Below are positions 1 through 8,199 of a stretch of 23,503 nucleotides of DNA, one piece after another. Within the stretch, counting starts at the first letter, position 1; the number at the start of each line of letters is the position of its first letter. Location of the stretch: the NCBI GenBank assembly GCA_937893605.1, contig CALBGG010000012.1:1-23503 (forward strand), written 5' to 3'. The notes under the pieces were generated by a model. It did no database searches. It saw only the letters and a list, made by a program, of their open reading frames with translations, and was not told the origin of the DNA. The translations under genes and the position numbers were made by a program. The DNA comes from an uncultured Clostridia bacterium. GTDB taxonomy: Bacteria > Bacillota > Clostridia > Oscillospirales > Oscillospiraceae.

Positions 1-683
1 GCTCCCGCATCGGCCGCCTTGACTGCGCCGCGAACGGTCATAACGCCCTTTATTATCACGGGCATTTTCGCGTATTCGCACAGCTCTCTGAGCTGCTCGA
101 CGCTCTTGCTTCCCGCTTCGGGGCTTGCCTTTTTAAGATGCGGAAGCCCCGCAGAGTCAACAACGAGCGATACGGCAAAAGGCATGGCCTCGTTTGCCAT
201 GTCGAGATTCAGCTTTATCGTATCCATGCTCAGAGGATTTATCACGGGGATGGCGATGCCTCCGTGCTTTTTCGAGGTCTCGCAGCCGTGGGGGAACACT
301 CTCGAGTCAAGCCCGTCGCCGAAGCTCGACGCAATGCCGCAAATTTCGGCGGCTGCGGCGCAGCATTCGTTAAAGTCGCGGATATCGTCCGTGGGATTAT
401 ACTGCGCCTTCAGCGAGCCCACCGGAGCGGAAATGAGCGGCATGGAAAAGTGCCTGCCGATGAACTCAATGCCTGTGTCCACAGGCTCGTCCGGGAAAAT
501 GGTATCCATGTTGAGCTTGATGCTACGCCATGCCTTCCAGTTGTCGTTCGCGCCGTTGCCGGGCGCTTTCGAGCCCGGACCGGGCATCAGATTGCCGCAG
601 GCAAGGCCGTTGCACTCGGGGCAGACCTTGCAGTTCGGGCCGATATTCTTCTTGGCGTTTGCGAGAACGTCTTTGTAATCCAT
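1..683 (-). CDS. FMN-dependent alpha-hydroxy-acid oxidising protein, 3' end outside the window
   Basis: This is the first 227 residues of a TIM-barrel flavoenzyme of the FMN-dependent alpha-hydroxy-acid dehydrogenase family (glycolate/lactate oxidase type), which oxidises 2-hydroxy acids to 2-oxo acids. Visible in the sequence are the FMN-binding SAPVGS stretch near residue 85 and an IIKGVMTVRGAVKAADAG stretch near residues 208-226, which matches the strand-6 lysine region. The N-terminus carries four cysteines (C18, C21, C24, C29) in the context CKVCPECNGLACG. I associate this with clostridial members of the family and it could bind metal or an Fe-S cluster. The start is the ATG at 683-681, with AGGTG about seven bases upstream. 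It begins 15 bases after the stop of the GH13 gene and is probably the last visible gene of the glycogen operon. The true substrate cannot be told from sequence, and the C-terminal catalytic His/Arg region lies beyond the left edge. Confidence 0.8.
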   Translation of the reverse strand, partial: MDYKDVLANAKKNIGPNCKVCPECNGLACGNLMPGPGSKAPGNGANDNWKAWRSIKLNMDTIFPDEPVDTGIEFIGRHFSMPLISAPVGSLKAQYNPTDDIRDFNECCAAAAEICGIASSFGDGLDSRVFPHGCETSKKHGGIAIPVINPLSMDTIKLNLDMANEAMPFAVSLVVDSAGLPHLKKASPEAGSKSVEQLRELCEYAKMPVIIKGVMTVRGAVKAADAG

Positions 684-698
684 ATACACACCTCGAAA

Positions 699-2975
699 TT
701 ATGTTAACTTATATATCTCCGCCGAGCAGGGAGGCACTGTGCAGTCCTTATAGTCTGCAAAGCTATAATCACGAAGACTTAAATCATTGCTCCCGCGGTT
801 AATAACGCAGAGAACGCGGTCATTTTCGGCCTCACGCAATATCATCAGCACATCGGGTGTTGGAGCGTAAAACCTTGCACTGCCGGATTTGAGAGCCTCG
901 CTGCCGTTACGCGTTTTACCGAGCTCTGCATAAAAATTATGTAAACCAATTCCCGACGGCTCAAACGGCGCGCGATTGAAGGGATCGCCCGCGCCGTCAA
1001 GGCATTCCTCGTCGCCGTAGTAAAGGCAGGGCACGCCCGGAACGCAGTATTGTATTGCCGCACACAGCTTCTGAAGCCTGTCGGCCTTCTCCGACTGCTC
1101 CGGCGTGAGCCTGAACGATGCCTGAGCCGCACGGTCGAGCGATTTGAGCTCGCAGTCCGCGCCGAGCGCCGAGTGCAGCCTCTCAACATCGTGCGAGGAC
1201 AGAAGATTCATGAGAGCCATATACATGGGCATGGGGTAATTATGCTGCTGCGAGAGCAGAAAATCGCGCAGACTGAAGGCATCCGTCTCACCTCTGGCAA
1301 AGCTTATAACAGCGTTGCGGAAGGGATAGTTCATCACGCTGTCGAGCGAATAGCCCAGGGCATAATTTCGCCGGTGGCCGTAGCTTACTTTGAGAACGGC
1401 ATCCTCCCATACTTCGCCGATTATCGCACAGTCGGGCTTTTCCGCCTTTGCCGATTCTCGTATGAGCGCAAGCACATCGTCGGGCAGCTCATCGGCAACG
1501 TCGAGCCGCCAGCCGCTCGCGCCGCGCCGCAGCCAAAGCTTCACGATGCTGTCGTCGGAGCGGATAATATAATTCTGCCAGCTTTTATTCTCCTCGTTGA
1601 CCTCGGGGAGGTCTTTAAAGCCCCACCAGCAGCGGTAATCGTCGGGGTACGAGCGGAAGTCGAACCAGCCGAAATACTTTGACTGCCTGCTTGCGTATGC
1701 GCCTGCTCCGCCGTAGCTGCCGAAGCGGTCGAAATATACGCTGTCGGCTCCCGTGTGAGAAAAAACGCCGTCGTTTATAAGATATATATCGAGTTTTTCT
1801 GCTTCGGCACAAAGGTTTACATAATCGTAGACGCTGCCGAGTATCGGGTCAACGTTTTCATAGCTTGAGGTATCGTATCGATGGTTTGACCGAGCCTCGA
1901 CAATCGGATTTAAGTACAGTGTGCCTATGCCGAGATTCTTGAGATATTGCAGCTTTGACCTTATGCCCTTGAGAGTTCCCCCGTAAAAATCGTCGGGGGC
2001 GTAGTCCTTTTCGCCCTCGCGCGGCTGCCACTTGACGGGCTCGGATAAGCTGCCGTGCATTTCGGGAGTTTGCCCGAGGCGGCGGTGATATTCTATACCC
2101 GCCTGCGCCGTGCCGTCGTCGGAAAAGCCGAAGCGGTCGGGGAAAACCTGATACATGATGCTGCGCCGGAACTTTTCGGGCGTTTCAAAGCCACGCTTAT
2201 ATACAGTGAGGCGGAAGCCTTCGGCCTCTCCGCCGCAGACGCGGGAGCTGTGCCTGTTATCGGACGGGCACAGGAACTTCTCGCCGAGCCTGAACTTATA
2301 AAACAGCGCGGCAGGGGAGGGCGCTGCAAAGCTCACGGAGAATGTGTTTCCCGATCGCCGCATCGCAAGTTCTTCACGGAAACTGTCGCCATAGATGCAG
2401 AGCGAGGCCGACTCGACCCCGCCGAAGCTGACGACGGAGAGTGTGAGCTTCGTGCCCTCCTCGACAGCGCCGAGTGGCGTGCGAAATGCGCTGTCATATG
2501 CGTCGTGCCATGCAAGGCCGCGTATTTTGAGCTCATCGCGCAGCAGCTTATCAAGAAATGCCGTTCTCGGCTGAATAGCCGTGAGCCACTCGCGCTCCGG
2601 ATGCGACGTAAGAGATGCGCCGAAAGAGCGTACGACGACGTTCAGCGCGTCGTCTATGCCGAGCCCCATATCGTCCATAAGCGCACGGAAAAGCTCCGCC
2701 GGTATGAGTGCCGAGCGATCCTCGGGCAGAAACTCGAAAACTTTCTGCACAGGATAGCCGCAGCGTGTGCAATTATCAATTGCATTTCCTATAGCTGCCG
2801 CAGAGACAAGATAGATTTGTTCGTGCTCGGTCGTACTGCCGAGAGGAGTCCAATGTCCGCGCTCGAAGGCCACACCGTAAATTTCTTTATCGTAATATTC
2901 AATGTACAGCCGCCCGTCGTGCCAGTGCTCGTCATAGCCGCCGTATGTGTTGACTTTTCTTATCAGAGCATCCAT
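699..2975 (-). CDS. GH13 alpha-glucan hydrolase (neopullulanase/cyclomaltodextrinase-like) with a phosphorylase-like N-terminal segment
   Basis: A 758-residue glycoside hydrolase of family 13 that should cut alpha-1,4 (possibly alpha-1,6) glucan links in glycogen or maltodextrin. The barrel starts near residue 272 (IMYQVFPDRF). Conserved regions are DGVFSHTG (402-409), GWRLDVADE (nucleophile D492), GEVWED (acid/base E521) and LLSSHDVER (D596). The QVFPDRF start and SHD motif are those of the neopullulanase/cyclomaltodextrinase group. Residues about 160-260 look like the beta-sandwich that precedes such barrels. Residues about 38-148 are unusual and resemble part of glycogen phosphorylase (see findings). 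No signal peptide is seen, so it is probably cytoplasmic. The start at 2975 overlaps the glgA stop by 13 bases, no clear Shine-Dalgarno is seen, and the next in-frame Met is far inside; translation is probably coupled to glgA. Exact specificity is uncertain. Confidence 0.85.
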   Translation of the reverse strand: MDALIRKVNTYGGYDEHWHDGRLYIEYYDKEIYGVAFERGHWTPLGSTTEHEQIYLVSAAAIGNAIDNCTRCGYPVQKVFEFLPEDRSALIPAELFRALMDDMGLGIDDALNVVVRSFGASLTSHPEREWLTAIQPRTAFLDKLLRDELKIRGLAWHDAYDSAFRTPLGAVEEGTKLTLSVVSFGGVESASLCIYGDSFREELAMRRSGNTFSVSFAAPSPAALFYKFRLGEKFLCPSDNRHSSRVCGGEAEGFRLTVYKRGFETPEKFRRSIMYQVFPDRFGFSDDGTAQAGIEYHRRLGQTPEMHGSLSEPVKWQPREGEKDYAPDDFYGGTLKGIRSKLQYLKNLGIGTLYLNPIVEARSNHRYDTSSYENVDPILGSVYDYVNLCAEAEKLDIYLINDGVFSHTGADSVYFDRFGSYGGAGAYASRQSKYFGWFDFRSYPDDYRCWWGFKDLPEVNEENKSWQNYIIRSDDSIVKLWLRRGASGWRLDVADELPDDVLALIRESAKAEKPDCAIIGEVWEDAVLKVSYGHRRNYALGYSLDSVMNYPFRNAVISFARGETDAFSLRDFLLSQQHNYPMPMYMALMNLLSSHDVERLHSALGADCELKSLDRAAQASFRLTPEQSEKADRLQKLCAAIQYCVPGVPCLYYGDEECLDGAGDPFNRAPFEPSGIGLHNFYAELGKTRNGSEALKSGSARFYAPTPDVLMILREAENDRVLCVINRGSNDLSLRDYSFADYKDCTVPPCSAEIYKLT
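937..946 (+). repeat. TTATGTAAAC word, copy 1
   Basis: Exact copy inside the GH13 gene, read on the coding strand as GTTTACATAA in the codons GGT-TTA-CAT-AAT (Gly-Leu-His-Asn). One of seven exact copies in the window; see findings. Confidence 0.7.
1815..1824 (-). repeat. TTATGTAAAC word, copy 2
   Basis: Exact copy on the minus strand inside the GH13 gene, read as TAT-GTA-AAC (Tyr-Val-Asn). Confidence 0.7.
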
Positions 2976-4441
2976 AGATAAAGCATAGCGTATTCTTCAG
3001 AGGACCGGTCAAAGCTGAAGTCGGCCTCCATGGCCTGGCGAATGAGCGATTTCATGACCTCGGGCTTGTGATAGCATTCAAGCGCGAGCAGCACCGCGTC
3101 CTTCATTTCGTGCGCGTTAAAATCGGCAAAGGAGAAGCCTGTGCCCTCGCCGGTGTAGCGATTATAGGGTTTTACAGAATCCTTTAGACCGCCCGTCTCG
3201 CGCACTATGGGCAATGTACCGTAGCGCATGGCGATCATCTGCGAAAGACCGCAGGGCTCAAAGCGTGAGGGCATGAGCAGGAAATCCGCGCCGGCGTACA
3301 CACGGTGCGATAACTCTTCGTTATAACCTATAAACGCGCACAGCCTCCCTTTGTATCGAGACTCGGCATTGCGCATAAAGTCCTCATAGTCCTTATCGCC
3401 GCTGCCGAGCACGAAAAACTGCATGTCGTTATACTGCATGAGCTCATCGAGCATGCGCTCGACAAGGTCAAAGCCCTTCTGCTCGGTCATGCGTGTGACC
3501 ATTGCGAATATGGGTGCATCCTCGCGCTGCTCCAGCCCGAAATCGCGCTGAAGCGCAAGTTTACATAATTTTTTGCCGCTTAGTCTGCCCTTATGATATC
3601 TTGCCGGCAGAGCGGGATCGGTGTATGGATTAAAAACCTTTGTGTCAATTCCGTTTATTATGCCTGAAAGCTCGTTTGAGCGCGCCGATAAAATGCCCTC
3701 GAGTCCCTCGCCGAAATAGGCGGTTTTGATCTCGTTTGCATAGGTGGGGCTTACGGTGTTTATCCTGTCGGCAAACACGCAGCCGGCCTTTAGAAAGCTT
3801 GCACAGCCGTTGAGCTCCATAAACTCGGGCGTGTAGTATTTATCCTCGACACCCAGCAGATCCTGGACATATTCAAAGCCGAATTTTCCCTGATACGCAA
3901 TGTTGTGTATCGTCAGAAGCCAGCGCAGCGAGCTCTGCATCGCGCCGCCGTACTGCGTCTTTGCGAGCATCGGCAGCATGGCCGTGTGCCAGTCGTTGCA
4001 GTGGACTATGTCGGGGGTGAAGCCGAGATTCGGTATTGCATCGAGCACGGCGCGGGTGAAGAAGGCGTATTGCTCGCCCTCGGCCTGACCGCCGCGGTAA
4101 ATTTTATCGCCGAAGTAAAACTCGCTGTCAACAAGATAAATGCACACATCGTCGAGCATGAGACGCTCTATGCCGCAGTACTGCGTGCGCCAGCCAAGGT
4201 TTACATAAAAATCGAACATATGCTCGACGCGGTCTGCGTACTTATTCTTTATGCAGCGGTGATACGGTGTGATGACTCTTGCATCGAAGCCGAGCTTTTT
4301 AAGTGCCTTCGGAAGCGTTCCGACGACGTCGGCAAGGCCGCCTGTTTTGGAAAGCGGAGCGCACTCGGCTGCGGCGAGAAGAATATTCGGCAGCTCCTTG
4401 CGGCCTTTTTCATTTAGAATGCTTCTGAACTGCTTTTTCAT
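2963..4441 (-). CDS. glgA: Glycogen synthase (ADP-glucose type, GT5)
   Basis: A 492-residue cytoplasmic glycosyltransferase that adds glucose from ADP-glucose to the non-reducing end of an alpha-1,4-glucan. The N-terminal domain has the ADP-glucose-binding SKTGGLADVVGTLP (residues 31-44), followed by LLTIHNIAYQG. The C-terminal domain has the GT-B signature PSRFEPCGLSQMIAMRYGTLPIVRETGGL. The length matches typical GlgA (about 480-490). I chose the internal ATG at 4441-4439 (MKKQFRSILN) over the longer frame from 4474, because the extra eleven residues look non-conserved and GGAAAGGATGG lies just upstream of the inner start, though with slightly long spacing. The start overlaps the end of glgB by about 32 bases and the stop overlaps the GH13 start by 13 bases, so the three genes are tightly packed. 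The ADP-glucose pyrophosphorylase genes glgC/glgD that normally supply its substrate are not in this window. Confidence 0.95.
   Translation of the reverse strand: MKKQFRSILNEKGRKELPNILLAAAECAPLSKTGGLADVVGTLPKALKKLGFDARVITPYHRCIKNKYADRVEHMFDFYVNLGWRTQYCGIERLMLDDVCIYLVDSEFYFGDKIYRGGQAEGEQYAFFTRAVLDAIPNLGFTPDIVHCNDWHTAMLPMLAKTQYGGAMQSSLRWLLTIHNIAYQGKFGFEYVQDLLGVEDKYYTPEFMELNGCASFLKAGCVFADRINTVSPTYANEIKTAYFGEGLEGILSARSNELSGIINGIDTKVFNPYTDPALPARYHKGRLSGKKLCKLALQRDFGLEQREDAPIFAMVTRMTEQKGFDLVERMLDELMQYNDMQFFVLGSGDKDYEDFMRNAESRYKGRLCAFIGYNEELSHRVYAGADFLLMPSRFEPCGLSQMIAMRYGTLPIVRETGGLKDSVKPYNRYTGEGTGFSFADFNAHEMKDAVLLALECYHKPEVMKSLIRQAMEADFSFDRSSEEYAMLYLWML
3559..3568 (-). repeat. TTATGTAAAC word, copy 3
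   Basis: Exact copy on the minus strand inside glgA, read as TTA-TGT-AAA-C (Leu-Cys-Lys). Confidence 0.7.
4199..4208 (-). repeat. TTATGTAAAC word, copy 4
   Basis: Exact copy on the minus strand inside glgA, read as TAT-GTA-AAC (Tyr-Val-Asn). Confidence 0.7.
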
Positions 4442-6347
4442 TTTTATCAGCCATCCTTTCCGGAACGTATTCAAAATAAACGGTAGAGAGCGGCGGGAGA
4501 TCTATTACCGCGCTGTATGGCAGGTCATCAAAGCCGATGTCTCGGCTGCGCATGATTTTCAGGTTATGTAAACCACCACCGCCGAATTTCACATCGTCGC
4601 TCGAGAGCACTTCGCGCAGAGTGCCGGGTTTGGGAAGCCCTATAACAAATGCCTTGTGTCCATTGGGGATGAAGTTGCAGGCGCAGACAAGATAGCTTTC
4701 GCTCTCCGGCCTTGCCGAACGCAGGAAGGCTATTGAGCTGAGCGCGCTGTCGTTTACGTTGAGCCACTTAAAGCCGTCCCATGACTTGTCTATCTCGTAC
4801 AGCGCGGGGCATGCGCGATAGATCCTGTTGAGTGCGGCATAGTATTCGCGCAGCTTTTCGTGCATGGGATATTCAAGCAGCAGCCAGTCAAGCTCCTTCT
4901 GATAGTTCCACTCGATAAACTGCCCGAACTCCGAGCCCATGAAGCACAGCTTTTTTCCGGGATGGGCAAACTGATAGCCGTACAGCGCGCGCAGAGTCGC
5001 AAACTTCTGCTCGTAGCTGCCGAACATTTTGTCCAGCATAGATTTTTTTCCGTGTACCACCTCGTCGTGAGAGTAGGCAAGGATGAAGTTTTCCGAAAAT
5101 GCGTACATCATGGAGAATGTCAGCTTATCGTGATTGCCCTTGCGGAACAGGGGATCTGTCGAAAAATAGTCGAGCGTATCGTGCATATATCCCATGTCCC
5201 ACTTGAAGCTGAAGCCGAGCCCGCCGACAGAAGGCGGCATCGTCACCATGGGATAGGCCGTCGACTCTTCGGCAATAGTGACGGCGCCGGGGAAGCTCGA
5301 CAGAACAGCGGTGTTGAGCTTTTTGAGAAAGCTCACAGCACCGAGATTGATGTTCCCGCCGTTGCGGTTTTTCGTATATTCACCCTCCCTGCGGCCGTAG
5401 TCTAAATAGAGCATTGAGGATACCGCATCGACGCGGATGCCGTCAATGTGGTATTTTTCAAAGAAAAAGCAGGCCGAGGATATGAGAAATGACTGAACCT
5501 CCGGCATTTCATAGTCAAATATAAGCGTGCCCCACTCGGGGTGCGAGGCCATACGCGCCTCCTTGCACTCGAAAAGACGCGTGCCGTCAAACTCGGCAAG
5601 GCCGTGCTCGTCACGCGGAAAATGCGCGGGTACCCAGTCCATGATAACACCGATGCCGGCATTATGCAGGGTGTCGATAAACTCGGAAAACTCGTCCGGT
5701 GTTCCGTAGCGGCTCGTCGGCGCGTAGTAGCCCGTCACCTGATAGCCCCACGAGCCGGGGTAGGGGTACTCCGTCAGCGGCATGAGCTCAATGTGTGTAA
5801 AGCCCATATCGACGCAGTATTGCGCAAGAAGCGGTGCGATGGAGGCGTAATTCACGCCGCCCTCCGGCGTTTTCCACGAGCCGAGATGCATTTCATATAT
5901 AGACATCGGGCTTTCAAAACAGTTCCTCTTTGCACGATTCTGCATAAAAACCTCATCGCGCCAGACGTGCGAACCAGTCCAAACCATGGACGCTGTGTTC
6001 ACACCTGACTGCGACCACTGCGCAAAGGGATCGGACTTCCATACGACCTTGCCCGCGGCCGTAGTCACGCAGTATTTATACAGATCGCCGTTACGAAGCC
6101 CCTCAACGAAACAGTACCAGATACCGCCGCGCTTTTCCATCGGAGTGCGCAACGGATCCCAGCCGTTAAAATCACCGACGAGCGACACGCTTTTTGCGTT
6201 CGGAGCCCAAACGGCGAATCGGTGCATTTTCGCATTCTCAATATACCGGCAGCCGAGCAGCAGCCAGGCCTTTTCCGCGCAGCCGGTGTTAAAAAGAAAA
6301 ACATCGTCCGCCGGAACATATTTATCTATGAGTTCGGAATAGTTCAT
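4410..6347 (-). CDS. glgB: 1,4-alpha-glucan branching enzyme (GH13)
   Basis: A 645-residue branching enzyme that cuts an alpha-1,4 chain and re-attaches it by an alpha-1,6 bond during glycogen synthesis. A CBM48-type beta-sandwich covers about residues 40-120 (FAVWAPNAKSVSLVGDFNGWD). The catalytic barrel begins at YEMHLGSW (151-158). GH13 regions are visible as MDWVPAHFPRDEHGL, GIRVDAV (nucleophile D307), IAEEST (acid/base in the E360/E361 pair) and SHDEV (D428). YKWDMGYMHDTLDY-like sequence, here with F in place of the first Y, is also typical of GlgB. I chose the ATG at 6347-6345 rather than the in-frame start at 6362 because GGAG stands seven bases upstream of it. This is the first gene of the operon, about 40 bases below a good sigma-A promoter, and its tail overlaps glgA. 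There is no N1 extension, consistent with shorter Firmicutes GlgB proteins. Confidence 0.96.
   Translation of the reverse strand: MNYSELIDKYVPADDVFLFNTGCAEKAWLLLGCRYIENAKMHRFAVWAPNAKSVSLVGDFNGWDPLRTPMEKRGGIWYCFVEGLRNGDLYKYCVTTAAGKVVWKSDPFAQWSQSGVNTASMVWTGSHVWRDEVFMQNRAKRNCFESPMSIYEMHLGSWKTPEGGVNYASIAPLLAQYCVDMGFTHIELMPLTEYPYPGSWGYQVTGYYAPTSRYGTPDEFSEFIDTLHNAGIGVIMDWVPAHFPRDEHGLAEFDGTRLFECKEARMASHPEWGTLIFDYEMPEVQSFLISSACFFFEKYHIDGIRVDAVSSMLYLDYGRREGEYTKNRNGGNINLGAVSFLKKLNTAVLSSFPGAVTIAEESTAYPMVTMPPSVGGLGFSFKWDMGYMHDTLDYFSTDPLFRKGNHDKLTFSMMYAFSENFILAYSHDEVVHGKKSMLDKMFGSYEQKFATLRALYGYQFAHPGKKLCFMGSEFGQFIEWNYQKELDWLLLEYPMHEKLREYYAALNRIYRACPALYEIDKSWDGFKWLNVNDSALSSIAFLRSARPESESYLVCACNFIPNGHKAFVIGLPKPGTLREVLSSDDVKFGGGGLHNLKIMRSRDIGFDDLPYSAVIDLPPLSTVYFEYVPERMADKNEKAVQKHSK
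4564..4573 (+). repeat. TTATGTAAAC word, copy 5
   Basis: Exact copy inside glgB, read on the coding strand as GTTTACATAA in GGT-TTA-CAT-AAC (Gly-Leu-His-Asn). Confidence 0.7.
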
Positions 6348-6383
6348 ATCAGCACTCCGCACATAATGTTTTTTTCAACTTAC

Positions 6384-6412
6384 ATTATAAAGCACCGAGA
6401 GGCAAATGCCAA
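6384..6412 (-). promoter_or_regulatory. Sigma-A promoter of the glgB-glgA-GH13-oxidase operon
   Basis: On the minus strand TTGGCA (6412-6407), 17 bases, then a perfect TATAAT (6389-6384). It lies about 37 bases above the glgB start, giving a short leader. No other strong promoter was seen between here and the left edge. Confidence 0.85.
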
Positions 6413-6508
6413 TAAGTTTTTCAATTCACATTTAGTGCAAATGTTATAAAAAGTACTTGCGAAATTAGTATATATGTAATAAACTCAAATTGAACAGGAG
6501 GTGCGGTG

Positions 6509-6877
6509 ATGTTTTCATTCAACCATTTTAATTTCAACGTGTTTGACCTTGAGCGCAGCCTCAAATTCTATGATGAGGCGTTAGGACTCAAGCCGGTGCG
6601 CGAAAAAAATGCCGCCGACGGCAGCTACAAGCTTGTTTACCTCGGCGACGGCGCGACGGACTTCACCCTCGAGCTGACATGGCTGCGCGGCCGCGATACG
6701 CCCTACGACCTCGGCGAGCAGGAGTTTCACCTGGCGTTCATGGCCGACGATATGGAGAAAGCCCACGAAAAGCACTCCAAGCTCGGCTGCATATGCTTTG
6801 AAAACCCGAAAATGGGCATCTACTTTCTCGAAGACCCCGACGGCTACTGGATAGAGATAATCCCGCCGAGAAAGTAA
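6509..6877 (+). CDS. gloA: Glyoxalase I / lactoylglutathione lyase-type VOC protein
   Basis: A 122-residue single-chain vicinal-oxygen-chelate enzyme. Glyoxalase I isomerises the hemithioacetal of methylglyoxal and a thiol to an S-lactoyl thioester. All four expected metal ligands are present: H6 (NHFNFNV), E55 (TLELTW), H74 (EFHLAF) and E116 (GYWIEII). The EDPDGYWIEI ending is typical of the family. The start is the ATG at 6509 with AGGAGG seven bases upstream; the GTG at 6506 is a poorer choice. The gene is 17 bases ahead of lysA and probably cotranscribed. The thiol is unknown, since many clostridia lack glutathione, so it may act on another thiol adduct or on another VOC substrate. The family is clear; the exact reaction is inferred. 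Confidence 0.78.
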   Translation: MFSFNHFNFNVFDLERSLKFYDEALGLKPVREKNAADGSYKLVYLGDGATDFTLELTWLRGRDTPYDLGEQEFHLAFMADDMEKAHEKHSKLGCICFENPKMGIYFLEDPDGYWIEIIPPRK

Positions 6878-6894
6878 AGGGCTGATATTACGAT

Positions 6895-8199
6895 ATGAGT
6901 ACGATATGCGATAACATAAGCCGCGGTGAGGACGGCGTGCTCCTCTTTGCGGGGCAGGATACGGAGATGCTTGCCGAAAGATATGCAACGCCTCTGTACC
7001 TCATGGATGAGGACAGGCTGCGCCATAATTGCAGAGTCTATTGCCGTGCATTCAAAAAGTATTTCGGAGACAATGCAAAGGTGCTTTACGCTAGCAAGGC
7101 AAATTCCTTTAAGCGTATTTATGAGATAATGCGCGAGGAGGAAATGGGTATAGATGTTGTCTCAAGCGGCGAGATATATACGGCCGCGGCCGCCGGGTAT
7201 CCGATGGAAAACGCGTATTTCCACGGCAATAACAAGACAGACTCCGATATACGCTTTGCCATGGATAAGGGCGTTGGCTGCTTTGTTGTTGATAATGAAG
7301 AGGAGCTTGAGGCTGTAGAGGCGGAAGCGGCAAAGCGCGGAATAACACAGAAGCTCATGCTGCGCCTGACGCCGGGCATTGACCCGCACACCTACGAGGC
7401 AATTTCCACGGGCAAGGTCGATTCAAAATTCGGCGTCGCCATAGAAACGGGACAGGCCGAGACCTTTACGGCCTCGGCACTGGGGATGAAGCATATAGAG
7501 CTCAGAGGGTTTCACTGTCATGTCGGTTCTCAGGTGTTTGCCGAGGATGTTTTTGAAAGAGCGGCTGTGATAATGCTCGGGTTCATAGCGCATATAAAGG
7601 ATAAGTACGGCTATGAAGCGCAGGAGCTCGACCTCGGCGGCGGCTACGGCGTGAGATATGTCGATACCGACCCGTATCTCAACGTCGAAGAAAAAATCGC
7701 TCAGGTGGCGCAGGCCGCAAGGAATGAGTGCGCATCGCTCGGCATAAAAATGCCGGATATACACATGGAGCCGGGAAGAGCCATCGTTGCCGACGCCGGT
7801 ATGACGCTTTACACCGTGGGCGCTGTAAAGCATATACCAGGCTATAAAACATATGTTTCTATAGACGGCGGCATGACGGATAATCCGCGCTATGCGCTGT
7901 ATCGTGCGCAGCATACATGTCTTGCGGCAAAGCAGACGGAAAACACCGAAATGATGCGCTGCTCGCTCGTCGGCCGCTGCTGCGAAAGCGGGGATATAAT
8001 CCGGGAGGATATCCTGCTTCCCGCGGATATTAAGCGCGGCGATATCGTCGCCGTGTGCACCACGGGCGCTTATAACTACTCCATGGCTTCAAATTACAAC
8101 CGCGTTCCGCGCCCGCCGATAGTCATGCTCCGCGGCGGTGAAAGCTATGTTGCCGTGCGCCGCGAGAGCCTTGAGGATATCTGCCTCAACGATCTGTGA
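6895..8199 (+). CDS. lysA: Diaminopimelate decarboxylase
   Basis: A 434-residue PLP enzyme of the alanine racemase-like fold that decarboxylates meso-diaminopimelate to L-lysine, the last step of lysine synthesis. Motifs seen: YASKAN with the PLP lysine K68, GFHCHVGSQ, the glycine-rich LDLGGGYGVRY, HMEPGRAIVADAG, GRCCESGDIIRED (the CESGD substrate/PLP motif contributed across the dimer) and the C-terminal GAYNYSMASNYNRVPRP. The length is normal. The ATG at 6895 has only a distant AAAGGG upstream, so it may be coupled to the preceding gene. The last 14 bases overlap the tail of the convergent SSB-like gene. Confidence 0.96.
   Translation: MSTICDNISRGEDGVLLFAGQDTEMLAERYATPLYLMDEDRLRHNCRVYCRAFKKYFGDNAKVLYASKANSFKRIYEIMREEEMGIDVVSSGEIYTAAAAGYPMENAYFHGNNKTDSDIRFAMDKGVGCFVVDNEEELEAVEAEAAKRGITQKLMLRLTPGIDPHTYEAISTGKVDSKFGVAIETGQAETFTASALGMKHIELRGFHCHVGSQVFAEDVFERAAVIMLGFIAHIKDKYGYEAQELDLGGGYGVRYVDTDPYLNVEEKIAQVAQAARNECASLGIKMPDIHMEPGRAIVADAGMTLYTVGAVKHIPGYKTYVSIDGGMTDNPRYALYRAQHTCLAAKQTENTEMMRCSLVGRCCESGDIIREDILLPADIKRGDIVAVCTTGAYNYSMASNYNRVPRPPIVMLRGGESYVAVRRESLEDICLNDL

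Noticed and set aside
19..707. Two overlapping plus-strand frames (219 and 189 codons) at the left edge
   Set aside because: Both lie opposite the FMN oxidase, whose family motifs are plain; the plus frames show none.
2055..2981. A 308-codon open frame on the plus strand opposite the GH13 gene
   Set aside because: It mirrors a clearly conserved minus-strand enzyme, and its product is Arg/Ala-rich with no recognisable motif. Long antisense frames are common in GC-rich coding DNA.
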